From the NCBI GenBank assembly GCA_018969165.1, contig JAGWYX010000241.1, forward strand, positions 1-6,404: a stretch of DNA of 6,404 bases, given 5' to 3'. Shown in pieces: positions 6,388-6,404 of the stretch. Below the pieces are notes generated by a model. It saw only the letters and a list, made by a program, of their open reading frames with translations, ran no database searches and had not been told where the DNA came from. The translations under genes were made by a program, and so were the position numbers. The stretch is from Verrucomicrobiota bacterium (GTDB lineage Bacteria > Verrucomicrobiota > Verrucomicrobiia > Limisphaerales > JAGWYX01). Position 1 is the stretch's first letter. Every line of letters begins with the position of its first letter.

Positions 6388-6404
6388 CTTTTCCTCAGGA
6401 AATC

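Noticed and set aside
6390..6402. Small palindrome TTTCCTCAGGAAA after tRNA-Pro as a terminator or attachment core
   Set aside because: As a hairpin it has only about 5 bp with a 3-nt loop, and the window ends two bases later. No integrase or second copy is visible, so neither reading is supportable.

Overview
This is a GC-rich bacterial window (clearly above 60% G+C by eye) holding three leftward protein genes and one rightward tRNA. From the right edge inward they are tRNA-Pro(CGG) on +, then on the minus strand ftsK (DNA translocase), a secreted glycosidase-like protein of unknown substrate, and a class II fructose-bisphosphate aldolase. The FtsK sequence style, a large secreted TIM-barrel-like protein, no visible Shine-Dalgarno sequence at any of the three starts, and a structured element at 3411-3520 that I associate from memory with Verrucomicrobiota genomes together suggest a Verrucomicrobiota-type chromosome (Pedosphaera/Limisphaerales-like). 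This placement is an inference and not proven by the window.

Layout: 1-31 is only the stretch just past the aldolase stop. 32-997 (-) is the aldolase. 998-1162 is a gap with a GC hairpin, an AT-rich perfect inverted repeat and a weak candidate promoter for the aldolase. 1163 to about 3520 (-) is the secreted protein, whose first ~70 residues are doubtful. 3411-3520 is a strongly palindromic element that lies inside the only possible N-terminal coding path of that protein. 3580-6207 (-) is a complete ftsK. 6208-6309 is a divergent promoter region between ftsK and the tRNA. 6310-6387 (+) is tRNA-Pro with an encoded CCA.

The genes have unrelated jobs: chromosome segregation at division (FtsK), glycolysis/gluconeogenesis (aldolase), proline CCG decoding (tRNA), and probably envelope or extracellular glycan-related chemistry (the secreted protein). 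This looks like core chromosome rather than a mobile island, and I see no defence system, CRISPR array or transposase. The part most worth a second look is the junction at 3310-3520. There the palindromic element reads in frame into a signal peptide, and no conventional start codon exists in any minus-strand frame between the element and the signal peptide.
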